6,637 nucleotides of DNA from Candidatus Caldarchaeum sp. Its GTDB lineage: Archaea > Thermoproteota > Nitrososphaeria_A > Caldarchaeales > Caldarchaeaceae. The position numbers were made by a program, and so were the translations under genes. The notes below the pieces were generated by a model. That model ran no database searches and had not been told where the DNA came from. It worked only from the letters and a program-made list of their open reading frames with translations. This document shows positions 1 to 5,784 of the stretch, in pieces; the first letter of the stretch is position 1, and the number at the start of each line of letters is the position of its first letter. The stretch is taken from NCBI GenBank assembly GCA_025058435.1, contig JANXEM010000018.1, positions 1 to 6,637 on the forward strand, written 5' to 3'.

Positions 1-1
1 G

Positions 2-454
2 CTGGCCGACGCCATCATCGAGGTAACAGGTGTTCAAGCAGGGTTCTTAGGGGTCACGAGCTCCGCCCTTGTCGCCGGGCTTGCCGGGCTTATCGTAGGA
101 ATAGCTGCGGCGATCTCGATGGGGGCGGCCGCATACCTCCAAGCGAGGCAGACGCCGACCGAAAAAAGCCTTCTACCCGGCCTTTTCACTGGCATCATCT
201 ATTTTGTGACAGTTTTATTCATAGCATCTCCCTACTTCATCGTCCCCCAAGTATCGATGGCTTTCGCGGCATCCATCACGATATCAGCCATCCTTGTCGC
301 AATTTTCTCGTTCTTCGTCTCCGTGGTCCAGAACAGAAGCTTCAAAAAAGAGTTCGTCATCAACATCACCCTCCTCACCGCAGTCATCATCGTAACGTAC
401 ACCATCGGCAACATTCTCGGCGACTATTTCGGCGTCCAACAGCTGATCTCCTAA
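2..454 (+). CDS. VIT1/CCC1-family membrane transporter, C-terminal part (partial)
   Basis: The reading frame is open from base 2 and ends at a TAA (452-454), giving the last 150 residues; the start lies outside the window, and the ATG at 119 is internal because the family signature begins before it. Members move Fe2+ or Mn2+ across membranes; some prokaryotic ones carry an N-terminal ferritin-like domain, which cannot be judged here. Visible in the fragment: a Gly/Ala-rich helix (about residues 21-45) ending in SMGAAAYLQARQ, matching the family's conserved Ser-Met-x3-Ala/Glu-Tyr segment; a short polar loop with acidic residues; then three hydrophobic segments (about 57-80, 86-109, 117-141). 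This agrees with the last four helices of the five-helix fold. The segment between helices 3 and 4 is basic (NRSFKKE). The gene meets the HAD gene tail to tail with overlapping stop codons. Metal specificity cannot be told; a generic DUF125-type membrane protein is the fallback. Confidence 0.8.
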   Translation: MADAIIEVTGVQAGFLGVTSSALVAGLAGLIVGIAAAISMGAAAYLQARQTPTEKSLLPGLFTGIIYFVTVLFIASPYFIVPQVSMAFAASITISAILVAIFSFFVSVVQNRSFKKEFVINITLLTAVIIVTYTIGNILGDYFGVQQLIS

Positions 455-1587
455 AACTCTTCGATGAGCTGGAAAATTTTCGGCAGGATGTTGACGCTGG
501 GAATCACCAAATCAACTTCGTTTTCCAGCATGTAGTCTAACCTCCGGTCGTCAGAATCTGTCACACCGGCGAACAAAAGTCCGTCAACCTGCTCCTTGGC
601 TTTCAGAAACATCAAATGATCTTCGGTGGAATTGCCGACGTAAAGCTTCGTTCCAGACGTCTCCATACTCTTTGCAGCCTGTATCAAAGACCACGGGTTT
701 GGCTTCTCATAACTGCCGGCTTTTTCGGGGTCTGCTTCGATGTAGTCGCTGATGAACACGCATGACTGTTTGTCGAAAAATTTCTCCAAATCCCCGAGGG
801 TTTTCCAAGTCTCCCACGAACCTCGTCCAGTACACATGCCCAACCGAAGCCCACGGCCGACAAGAATTTCCAACGTATCGGATGTAACGATCACCTTCTC
901 ATCCTTCAAACGGCCCTCGAAACCGAAGAAAGGCCCGTTCTTCCGACGGTGAACAACTTCATGAGCGCCGTAGAAAGAATCTTCGAAAGCCGTGGTCAAA
1001 AGGCTCACGCCGTATGCCAGACCGGGTTTAACTGCGTTCTTTACCGATTCAATCAACCCGTGGTCGAGCGAAAGCTTTTCCTCTAAAGCGTCCAGAGAAG
1101 CCGCTGAACCCTCGAAACCCGCCATCTTCTGGCTCAGCTCCGTCATCCAATCCCTTATTTTCTTCTCCGGCAACGGGTTCGAAACCGCGGAGTAAGCCAA
1201 CAACTCCTTCAAGCTCTTTTTCGAAAGTTTTTCGAGTCGGTCGCCGATTTCTTGACCCACCTCCGAAGCTATTTTCGAAACAACCCAGTCGACTAGTAGG
1301 CGGATGGTGTTGGCGTCGTTGTTGAAGCTCCCCACGTCCCTGATTCTGTAGATGGTTTCGACCGCTATCCATTCTTGGTCGAATTTGAAGCCGGTCAATA
1401 TTTCCACCAAAGACGATGTTACTTCTTTGATGACTTTGTCATACGACGTTTTTTCGTCGATGAGGACGCCGTCGCAGTCAAAAATTATTCCCGACACGTT
1501 GGCAAGGTTTTCCATCGACGAATATTTCACGTAGCTGAATCGGCCTCGGGTCTTGTATTCGAGGTAGAGCTTGGCTTTCTGCGACAA
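451..1587 (-). CDS. HAD-superfamily hydrolase (subfamily IA-like phosphatase) with large cap
   Basis: A probable small-molecule phosphatase, cytoplasmic, substrate unknown. In 378-residue numbering, motif I is IIFDCDGV with nucleophile D37 and acid/base D39; motif II is the MCTGRG Thr (T253); motif III is K295 in EKPNPW; motif IV is GNSTED (318-323), where the usual first Asp is Asn (N319) and D323 is kept. The roughly 200 residues between motifs I and II form an unusually long, mainly helical cap. The DGVLID-x3-SY run after motif I resembles the archaeal HAD-IA 'hypothetical 1' group. Start choice: position 1587 is a TTG. An ATG at 1515 (residue 25) would put motif I at the more usual distance from the N-terminus. 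I kept the longer form because codons 1516-1587 show the same GC-rich third positions as the rest of the gene and a TATA-like box sits about 43 nt upstream of the TTG. The family call is firm; start and substrate are not. Confidence 0.85.
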   Translation of the reverse strand: MSQKAKLYLEYKTRGRFSYVKYSSMENLANVSGIIFDCDGVLIDEKTSYDKVIKEVTSSLVEILTGFKFDQEWIAVETIYRIRDVGSFNNDANTIRLLVDWVVSKIASEVGQEIGDRLEKLSKKSLKELLAYSAVSNPLPEKKIRDWMTELSQKMAGFEGSAASLDALEEKLSLDHGLIESVKNAVKPGLAYGVSLLTTAFEDSFYGAHEVVHRRKNGPFFGFEGRLKDEKVIVTSDTLEILVGRGLRLGMCTGRGSWETWKTLGDLEKFFDKQSCVFISDYIEADPEKAGSYEKPNPWSLIQAAKSMETSGTKLYVGNSTEDHLMFLKAKEQVDGLLFAGVTDSDDRRLDYMLENEVDLVIPSVNILPKIFQLIEEF

Positions 1588-1603
1588 TCGGACATCTGTT
1601 TCT

Positions 1604-1641
1604 ACGTCGGACTGGTTCCTAAAAGATTTTTAAACCGACGT
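1604..1641. promoter_or_regulatory. Divergent promoter region with two-way TATA box and inverted repeat
   Basis: The AT-rich core at 1620-1634 contains TTTTTAAA (1627-1634), which reads TTTAAAAA on the other strand, so it can serve as a TATA box both ways. Its centre is about 26 nt before the cupin ATG at 1657, the spacing expected for an archaeal leaderless transcript. On the minus strand it predicts a transcription start near 1604, some 17 nt before the TTG at 1587 of the HAD gene. The core is flanked by a perfect 7-bp inverted repeat, ACGTCGG (1604-1610) and CCGACGT (1635-1641). This could be an operator for a dimeric regulator, but no regulator gene is present and a chance match is possible. 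Confidence 0.5.
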
Positions 1642-1656
1642 TTCCGGGTTGCGGTT

Positions 1657-2022
1657 ATGGTTGATGTTGTAAAGGTTCGTCTGGAAGACATGGCTTGGGA
1701 GATTGTGAGGGATGATTTCCGGCGGAGAATAGTGGCTGGCGAGAAGCTGATGGTTGCTCAGCTTTCGATTTCAAGGGGAGGGAAGGTTGCGATGCACAAA
1801 CATGTTCATGAACAGTTCACCGTGGTTTTGGAGGGCTCTATCAAATTTGTCTTCGAAACAGGCTTGGAATTCGTCGCGCGGAAAGGGGAGGTAGTTGTCA
1901 TTCCTTCGAACGTCGGCCACGCCGCTGAAGCAATTGAGGACACCGTTACTTTCGACATCTTCGCGCCGCCTCGTGAAGACTGGCTGACCGGCCGGGACGA
2001 TTACTTGAGGCAGAAGACCTAA
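1657..2022 (+). CDS. Small single-domain cupin protein
   Basis: A 121-residue cupin-fold protein, about the size of one beta-barrel domain. Cupin motif 1 is visible as G41-x5-H47-x-H49-x3-Q53-x6-G60 (HKHVHEQ followed by VVLEG), and motif 2 as G77-x5-P83 and H88. Predicted metal ligands are H47, H49, Q53 and H88. Gln replaces the classical Glu, a common variant in the HxHxHEQ cupins. No extra catalytic or DNA-binding domain is present, so the role (metal-dependent enzyme, isomerase or small-molecule sensor) cannot be assigned. The frame stays open upstream as far as an ATG at 1375, but that extension lies antisense to the HAD gene and lacks cupin features. The ATG at 1657 places the domain correctly and lies 26 nt from a TATA-like box, suggesting a leaderless mRNA. 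The gene is divergent from the HAD gene and ends in a stop codon overlapping that of the SWIM gene. Confidence 0.85.
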   Translation: MVDVVKVRLEDMAWEIVRDDFRRRIVAGEKLMVAQLSISRGGKVAMHKHVHEQFTVVLEGSIKFVFETGLEFVARKGEVVVIPSNVGHAAEAIEDTVTFDIFAPPREDWLTGRDDYLRQKT

Positions 2023-2363
2023 GCTTTACTTGGGAAAATCCATTCTTCCATCAACTGGTCGTGCCAGGCCATCGATTCCTCGATGACCGTGTACATTTCC
2101 GTGATTTCGGCGATTCTGACCGCTAAAAGATGGTAGCACATCGGTTTTTCGTTGCTCATGACGCGGAAGAAGAAATCTTCACAGGTGCAGAAACCCGCCG
2201 CAGGCACCACGAGGTAGTCCCGCGTCTTCCCCACAACAACCCATCTGACACGGCCGCCGGGCCTGAAAACATATTTCTTCACGCGGCCTTCCTTGACCGT
2301 TTCGTAGGCCTCTGCAAAAAGCTCTGGATGTTCTCTTTCGAGCCGCGAAAGTTCGTCGTTCAA
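2019..2363 (-). CDS. SWIM-type zinc-finger protein
   Basis: A 114-residue protein with one recognisable domain: C59-x-C61-x14-C76-x-H78, the SWIM zinc-finger pattern (CxCx(n)CxH), with an aromatic CEDFFFR segment typical of the family between the zinc ligands. SWIM domains bind DNA or protein partners; in eukaryotes the Sws1/Shu2 proteins use one to work with Rad51 paralogues, and archaea have small stand-alone versions (COG5431-like). The N-terminal 30 residues are charged and helical; the C-terminus is acidic and Trp-rich. The start is a TTG at 2361-2363 whose last two bases begin the TGA stop of the upstream phosphoesterase (TTGA), so translation is probably coupled; no in-frame ATG or GTG fits better, and a GAGGG lies about 10 nt upstream. 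The TAG stop overlaps the TAA of the convergent cupin gene. A DNA-metabolism role is inferred from the neighbours and the domain. Confidence 0.8.
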   Translation of the reverse strand: MNDELSRLEREHPELFAEAYETVKEGRVKKYVFRPGGRVRWVVVGKTRDYLVVPAAGFCTCEDFFFRVMSNEKPMCYHLLAVRIAEITEMYTVIEESMAWHDQLMEEWIFPSKA

Positions 2364-3145
2364 CCCAAAACATCCCTCAATTCCCGCAGAGTTCCGATAT
2401 AGGCTCCGTCAAGGCCTATCACCTCCGCCGTCGTCAAATCGAAAGCTTTGGTCTTGAGGAGAGGCCCTCGGATAAGGCCTGATTCGCTTATTTCGGTAAC
2501 AGACCTCCCCTGCATCATTTTGTTGAAACTCGGCATGATGAGCAAAGTCGTTTCCCCCGAAAAAATTTCAACGTCTTTTCCGTAGAGCATTTCGGCGGCT
2601 TTCCTTCTGTTTCCCCGAATTCTCAGCCAGATTCCGATTCTCGCCGAAGACATTCCGCTTCCCACCTTCAGCACGGGATGAAGATGGCCCGTCACGATAA
2701 AGTCCATCAACAGCACTTTTCTGTCGGGCCGGACGTGGCCGTGCGTAAAGCCGGTCTTTTCCTCTTCGACGACGAATCCCTTCATCGGCGTGACGCTGGC
2801 TAACCCAGCGAGTAGCTGCGCGACTTTTCCGTCGTGGTTTCCCGGCACGACGACTATTTCGTCGACGACTTTTTTCAACGGCTTCAACAACTTCGGAAGA
2901 AGTTCGTATTCGAGGCGCGAAGGCCCGCGGACGTTGTGCTTGAGGTCTCCGACGACCAATAATCTTTCGGCGGCTTGTTCCGCGGCGAGGTTTCGCAGTT
3001 CTTCGACGATTTTGGGACTCTGCAGCGGAATTTTTACTCCTTTACTCCTGTATTCTTCTTCGAAGCCGAGATGAAGGTCTGCCACCACAAGCGTTTTGAC
3101 TGGTTTTTCGATGACCATCGCGGCGTGGCCTTCGACGAACTTCAC
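2360..3145 (-). CDS. Archaeal ICC/SbcD-related metallophosphoesterase
   Basis: A 261-residue calcineurin-like phosphoesterase of the archaeal group annotated as SbcD/Mre11-related or ICC-like (COG1407, TIGR00024). The two-metal site motifs appear in order: D23-L-H25 (VADLHLG), G66-D67 (VVGDLKHN), G102-N103-H104-D105, T134-H135-G136-H137 and G153-H154-L-H156. All catalytic positions are kept. The GDLKH form, with Lys where many relatives have another residue, is characteristic of this group. Its substrate is not established: a nuclease or a nucleotide phosphodiesterase are both possible. It lacks the capping and Rad50-binding parts of true Mre11, so it should not be called Mre11. The C-terminal segment after residue 160 (PSFNKM, DLTTAEVIGLDGAYIGTL) is the usual tail of the group. 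The start is GTG (3143-3145), 16 nt after the topoisomerase stop, preceded by a purine-rich GGGGCGGAAAAA. The stop overlaps the SWIM start. Confidence 0.9.
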   Translation of the reverse strand: MKFVEGHAAMVIEKPVKTLVVADLHLGFEEEYRSKGVKIPLQSPKIVEELRNLAAEQAAERLLVVGDLKHNVRGPSRLEYELLPKLLKPLKKVVDEIVVVPGNHDGKVAQLLAGLASVTPMKGFVVEEEKTGFTHGHVRPDRKVLLMDFIVTGHLHPVLKVGSGMSSARIGIWLRIRGNRRKAAEMLYGKDVEIFSGETTLLIMPSFNKMMQGRSVTEISESGLIRGPLLKTKAFDLTTAEVIGLDGAYIGTLRELRDVLG

Positions 3146-3161
3146 CGATTTTTCCGCCCCG

Positions 3162-4253
3162 TTATCGTTTGGTCAATTCGGCAAGTTTTTCCGGCAGGTA
3201 GTCAGTAACGATGTATTCAAGGCCGTAACGGCTGAGTGCTTCGAGCTCCGCTTTCTTCTGGAGTTTTTTAAAGTTGTTGATTTCACGTTTCCACGGGTCT
3301 GCGACGTATCGTGGGTCTTTTTCGAGCTCGGCGACCCGGCGGACGTCTTCTTCGTTGAACTTCATCGCCGGCAGCTTATACTCCGTTATATCGCTCGCCC
3401 AAAGCCCGGCCCAGACCGCGTCCGGCACATTCAGCTCCCTCACGTGAGCGGATAGAGCTGACCCGAAAACTATCACGCTGGCTATGTGCATCCCCCACGG
3501 GTCGGCGTCTGTGAAAACGTAGACGGGGAGGTTCAGCTCGGTGTTGAGCCTTCTGACGAATTTGCGTGTGGCCCGCGGCGCTTGTCCAGCCGTATGAACC
3601 ACGATGGCTTTGTATTTCGAAGGAACGTTTTCCTCCAGAAACCTTTGGTATATGGCGCCTTTCTCCACGACGAAAACCTGTTTTGCTGATGATTTGACGA
3701 ATTTTGCGGTGGTCATGGCGGGCCCTATCATGGCTCCGTCGGGAATAGTCGTGAGGTCGAGCCGACGGCCTTCGTATCCAGGGACGTTGTACTCGATGAC
3801 CAGAGGCCCGAAGACGCTCGACCTTTCTTCCGGATAGATGTTAAAGTCTTCGCGCACGTTTCCCAACAGAGTTTCAAGCTCCGTCACGGCTTCGTCGCTT
3901 TCCTGCTGGTCTTCGAAGTCGACGTCGTATCCCAACGCGTTGTAGAAAGCATCTCTGAGGGTGCTTGTTTTTCTCGTTTTGATGAGCTGGGCGGCGAACA
4001 TGGCCATCCAACAGAGCTGGGCCAAAGGCCTTAGATGTTTGATGTTACGGGCTGTCCTGATGATTTTTTTGTCGCCGAGGACGTATTGACGTATGGACGG
4101 GTTGTACTCTATGTTTGAGGTCGTCCGGGCGGGAATCGCGACCTCGGGGAAGACACCTTTTTCGATAGATTTGACTAAGGTTCCGGCGAATTTCGTGATT
4201 TTCTGCAGGACTTCGGGTTTCTGGGTTGGCGGTGTTTTGGTTTTTGTCACCAC
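3162..4253 (-). CDS. top6A: DNA topoisomerase VI subunit A (Spo11 homologue)
   Basis: The DNA-cleaving subunit of the type IIB topoisomerase (A2B2), which relaxes and decatenates DNA by ATP-dependent passage through a double-strand break, and is homologous to Spo11. At 363 residues it has normal full length. The winged-helix (CAP-like) domain carries the catalytic tyrosine Y104 in TSTLRDAFYNAL; the residue before it is Phe where many homologues have a second Tyr. The Toprim domain has its Mg2+ ligands E197 (VVEKGA) and D249/D251 (FTDADPWGMH). The C-terminal region (SDI, YKLPAMKFNEEDVRR, DPRYVADPWKREINNF) is characteristic of archaeal Top6A. The start is a GTG at 4251-4253 directly followed by another GTG codon, with a TTTAAG box about 24 nt upstream, compatible with a leaderless transcript. 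The subunit B gene, usually adjacent, is absent from this window. The phosphoesterase follows after 16 nt, suggesting co-transcription. Confidence 0.97.
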   Translation of the reverse strand: MVTKTKTPPTQKPEVLQKITKFAGTLVKSIEKGVFPEVAIPARTTSNIEYNPSIRQYVLGDKKIIRTARNIKHLRPLAQLCWMAMFAAQLIKTRKTSTLRDAFYNALGYDVDFEDQQESDEAVTELETLLGNVREDFNIYPEERSSVFGPLVIEYNVPGYEGRRLDLTTIPDGAMIGPAMTTAKFVKSSAKQVFVVEKGAIYQRFLEENVPSKYKAIVVHTAGQAPRATRKFVRRLNTELNLPVYVFTDADPWGMHIASVIVFGSALSAHVRELNVPDAVWAGLWASDITEYKLPAMKFNEEDVRRVAELEKDPRYVADPWKREINNFKKLQKKAELEALSRYGLEYIVTDYLPEKLAELTKR

Positions 4254-4265
4254 AGTGACGCTGTG
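4246..4265 (-). repeat. Overlapping inverted repeats at the top6A start codon
   Basis: Two overlapping short inverted repeats cover the GTG-GTG start. On the minus strand, CACAG-cgtca-CTGTG (4265-4251) ends on the first GTG, and GTCAC-tgtg-GTGAC (4259-4246) encloses it. They share bases and are mutually exclusive as hairpins. If transcription starts at the GTG (leaderless), only a DNA-level role remains; with a longer transcript from upstream genes they could mask or expose the start. Stems of 5 bp are short, so chance is a real alternative. Confidence 0.3.
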
Positions 4266-4274
4266 CCGGCTGTT

Positions 4275-4280
4275 CTTAAA
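4275..4280 (-). promoter_or_regulatory. TATA-like box for the topoisomerase VI-A gene
   Basis: On the minus strand the 28-bp gap after the antiporter-like gene reads GATTTAAGAAC. The TTTAAG centre lies about 24-25 nt before the GTG at 4253, the spacing for a leaderless archaeal mRNA. No Shine-Dalgarno sequence precedes the start codon, which supports leaderless initiation. It implies that top6A and the two genes after it can be transcribed independently of the upstream membrane-protein gene. The box departs from the strong TTTATATA consensus, so confidence is moderate. Confidence 0.4.
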
Positions 4281-4281
4281 T

Positions 4282-5742
4282 CTACTTAATGAAAGCCGCT
4301 GATATCGCCAGCGCTGTTTCGAGGAAAGGCGATGGATATACGCCGATGATGATTGCCGACGCGGCGAGGACGATGAGGGGTATGCTCATGCTCGCGGTGA
4401 CGGGTTTGGCGATGTGAAGTTCGGGAGAAGGCTCCTTCAAGAATATGGATTGGACGAGGCGGACGTAGTAGGCGACGCTGAGTAGGATGTTAAAGACCAT
4501 GACCGCGGCCAGAATCGGGTAGATCCCGCCTGCGGCGAATGCTGCGGTCACGATGGTGAATTCGCTCCAGAAAACGTTGAGGCCCGGAATTCCCGCAAGC
4601 GAGAAGGCCCCGATTCCGAAACAAGTGGCCGCGAAAGGCAGTTTCTTCCCAATTCCGGCGAGCTGGTCGATGTTTCTCGTTTCTGCCGCGTGGATGAACG
4701 CTCCGGCGCCGAGGAAAAGCAGGGCCTTCATCAGGGCGTGGTTGAGGACGTGGAATATCCCGCCCGCCACCCCCGTAGCGGTCGCGATGCTAAGGCCGAA
4801 GACGATGTAGCCGATGTGGGCGATGGAGCTGAAGGCCAGAAGGCGTTTAATGTCTTCCTGCAAAAGGGCGAGGACGTTCCCGATGGTCATGGTTAGGACG
4901 GCGAAAAGGGCGAGGCTCAGCTGCCAGTCGAAGAAGGACGGTGGAAAAACACCCAAAAGTATTCTAACCATCGCGTAGACTCCGGTTTTGATGACCACGC
5001 CGGAAAGCATGGCGCTGATGGGGCTGGGGGCGGCTGGATGTGCGTCGGGGAGCCATGAATGAAACGGCGCCATGGCGGCGTTGACGCCGAAGCCGGTGAC
5101 GAGGAAAGCTATGGCGAGATAGGCCCATGGCTCGCCTGCGACGGCGGCGTTGCCCAATATTGTGCCGAGCTTTGCCAATTCAAGGTTGCCCGCCAGCCCG
5201 TAGACCAGAGACATACCGAAGAGGATGGCTGCGGCGCCGGCGGCGCTCATGATGAGGTATTTGAGAGAGGCCTCGACCGCCTCCCACGATTTATAGCGGA
5301 AAGCGACCAGCAGGTAGGATGAGACGGACATCAGCTCCCAGAAGATGAAAAACGTGAAAAGGTCTCCGGAGAAAACGACTCCGACCATGCCCGTTATCAA
5401 GGCGAACAACAGCGGGTAGAATTCCGGCTTCCTTTCCTCAAGGTATCCGACGGAAAATAAAGATGACAACAACCCGATAAAGACGAAAACTACGGCGAGG
5501 AATATGGCGAGTTTATCGACTAAAATGACCGATGCGTAGGGCCCGTAGGAGATTATGAATGTTTTTCCGCCGAATACTTCGAGGGCCTGCTGGAGGGCCA
5601 CGACGGTCGCTGTCGCGAAGGCCACAGCGGAAAAGACGTCTATTATGCTTGGTTTACGGGTTCTCCGGCTTATCAGGGAGAAAAGCGGTGAAACCAGGGT
5701 TATGAAGATGAGGGTGTTGAGGGTCGGCGTGAAATCGACCAT
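4282..5742 (-). CDS. Proton-translocating antiporter-like membrane subunit (NuoN/NuoM/MrpD superfamily)
   Basis: A 486-residue polytopic membrane protein of the family shared by complex I (NuoL/M/N, FpoL/M/N), Mrp antiporters and membrane-bound hydrogenases, with about 14 hydrophobic segments along its whole length. Key features: the TM5 glutamate E136 in IFWELMSVSSYLL; the loop APFHSWLPDAHPAAPSPISA (225-244); lysine K252 in VVIKTGVYA; the QEDIKRLLAFSSIAHIGY stretch (295-312); and lysine K339 in NHALMKALLFLG. The position that normally carries the TM7 lysine, a few residues before the PFHSWLPD loop, is Asn (N221, codon AAC). The ATG start has GAGG four nt upstream, close but plausible. No other complex I, Mrp or hydrogenase gene lies in the window, so the partner complex is unknown; the closest subunit (N, M or D) cannot be fixed by eye. 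It follows the reductase after 42 nt and may have its own promoter. Confidence 0.88.
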   Translation of the reverse strand: MVDFTPTLNTLIFITLVSPLFSLISRRTRKPSIIDVFSAVAFATATVVALQQALEVFGGKTFIISYGPYASVILVDKLAIFLAVVFVFIGLLSSLFSVGYLEERKPEFYPLLFALITGMVGVVFSGDLFTFFIFWELMSVSSYLLVAFRYKSWEAVEASLKYLIMSAAGAAAILFGMSLVYGLAGNLELAKLGTILGNAAVAGEPWAYLAIAFLVTGFGVNAAMAPFHSWLPDAHPAAPSPISAMLSGVVIKTGVYAMVRILLGVFPPSFFDWQLSLALFAVLTMTIGNVLALLQEDIKRLLAFSSIAHIGYIVFGLSIATATGVAGGIFHVLNHALMKALLFLGAGAFIHAAETRNIDQLAGIGKKLPFAATCFGIGAFSLAGIPGLNVFWSEFTIVTAAFAAGGIYPILAAVMVFNILLSVAYYVRLVQSIFLKEPSPELHIAKPVTASMSIPLIVLAASAIIIGVYPSPFLETALAISAAFIK

Positions 5743-5771
5743 AGGTCCTCGGCTTCGTCTTTGAACACCTT

Positions 5772-5779
5772 CTTTTTAA
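5772..5779 (-). promoter_or_regulatory. Possible TATA box for the antiporter-like gene
   Basis: The minus strand reads TTAAAAAG at this place, 33 nt ahead of the ATG at 5742, within the 42-bp gap after the reductase gene. The expected transcription start would fall near 5750, leaving a leader of about 8 nt that includes the GAGG. The T-free A-run could equally be chance AT-richness between genes. It is the only promoter-like element in the gap. Confidence 0.3.
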
Positions 5780-5784
5780 GGTAA

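Noticed and set aside
119..454. Treating the first gene as a complete 111-residue protein starting at ATG 119.
   Set aside because: The frame is open to the window edge and the conserved VIT1-type Gly/Ala-rich helix begins before that ATG.
1049..1372. Minus-strand open frame of 107 codons rich in Arg, Gly and Gln.
   Set aside because: It is an out-of-frame reading of the HAD gene with biased low-complexity composition and no recognisable domain.
1375..1656. Upstream extension of the cupin reading frame to an ATG at 1375.
   Set aside because: It runs antisense to the HAD gene including its motif I region, shows no cupin similarity, and the leaderless ATG at 1657 fits the domain and the TATA-like box.
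2845..2875. Repetitive CGACGAC/GTCGTC pattern that looks like a small palindromic repeat.
   Set aside because: It is explained by consecutive Val, Asp and Glu codons in VVDEIVVV of the phosphoesterase.
2360..3145. Calling the phosphoesterase Mre11 with an expected Rad50 partner.
   Set aside because: It lacks the capping and Rad50-binding regions, and its GDLKH motif and C-terminal tail place it in the separate COG1407 group; no Rad50 gene is nearby.
2790..3455. Several plus-strand open frames opposite the phosphoesterase and topoisomerase genes.
   Set aside because: All lie antisense to genes with clear catalytic motifs and have shadow-like composition, so they are not credible genes.
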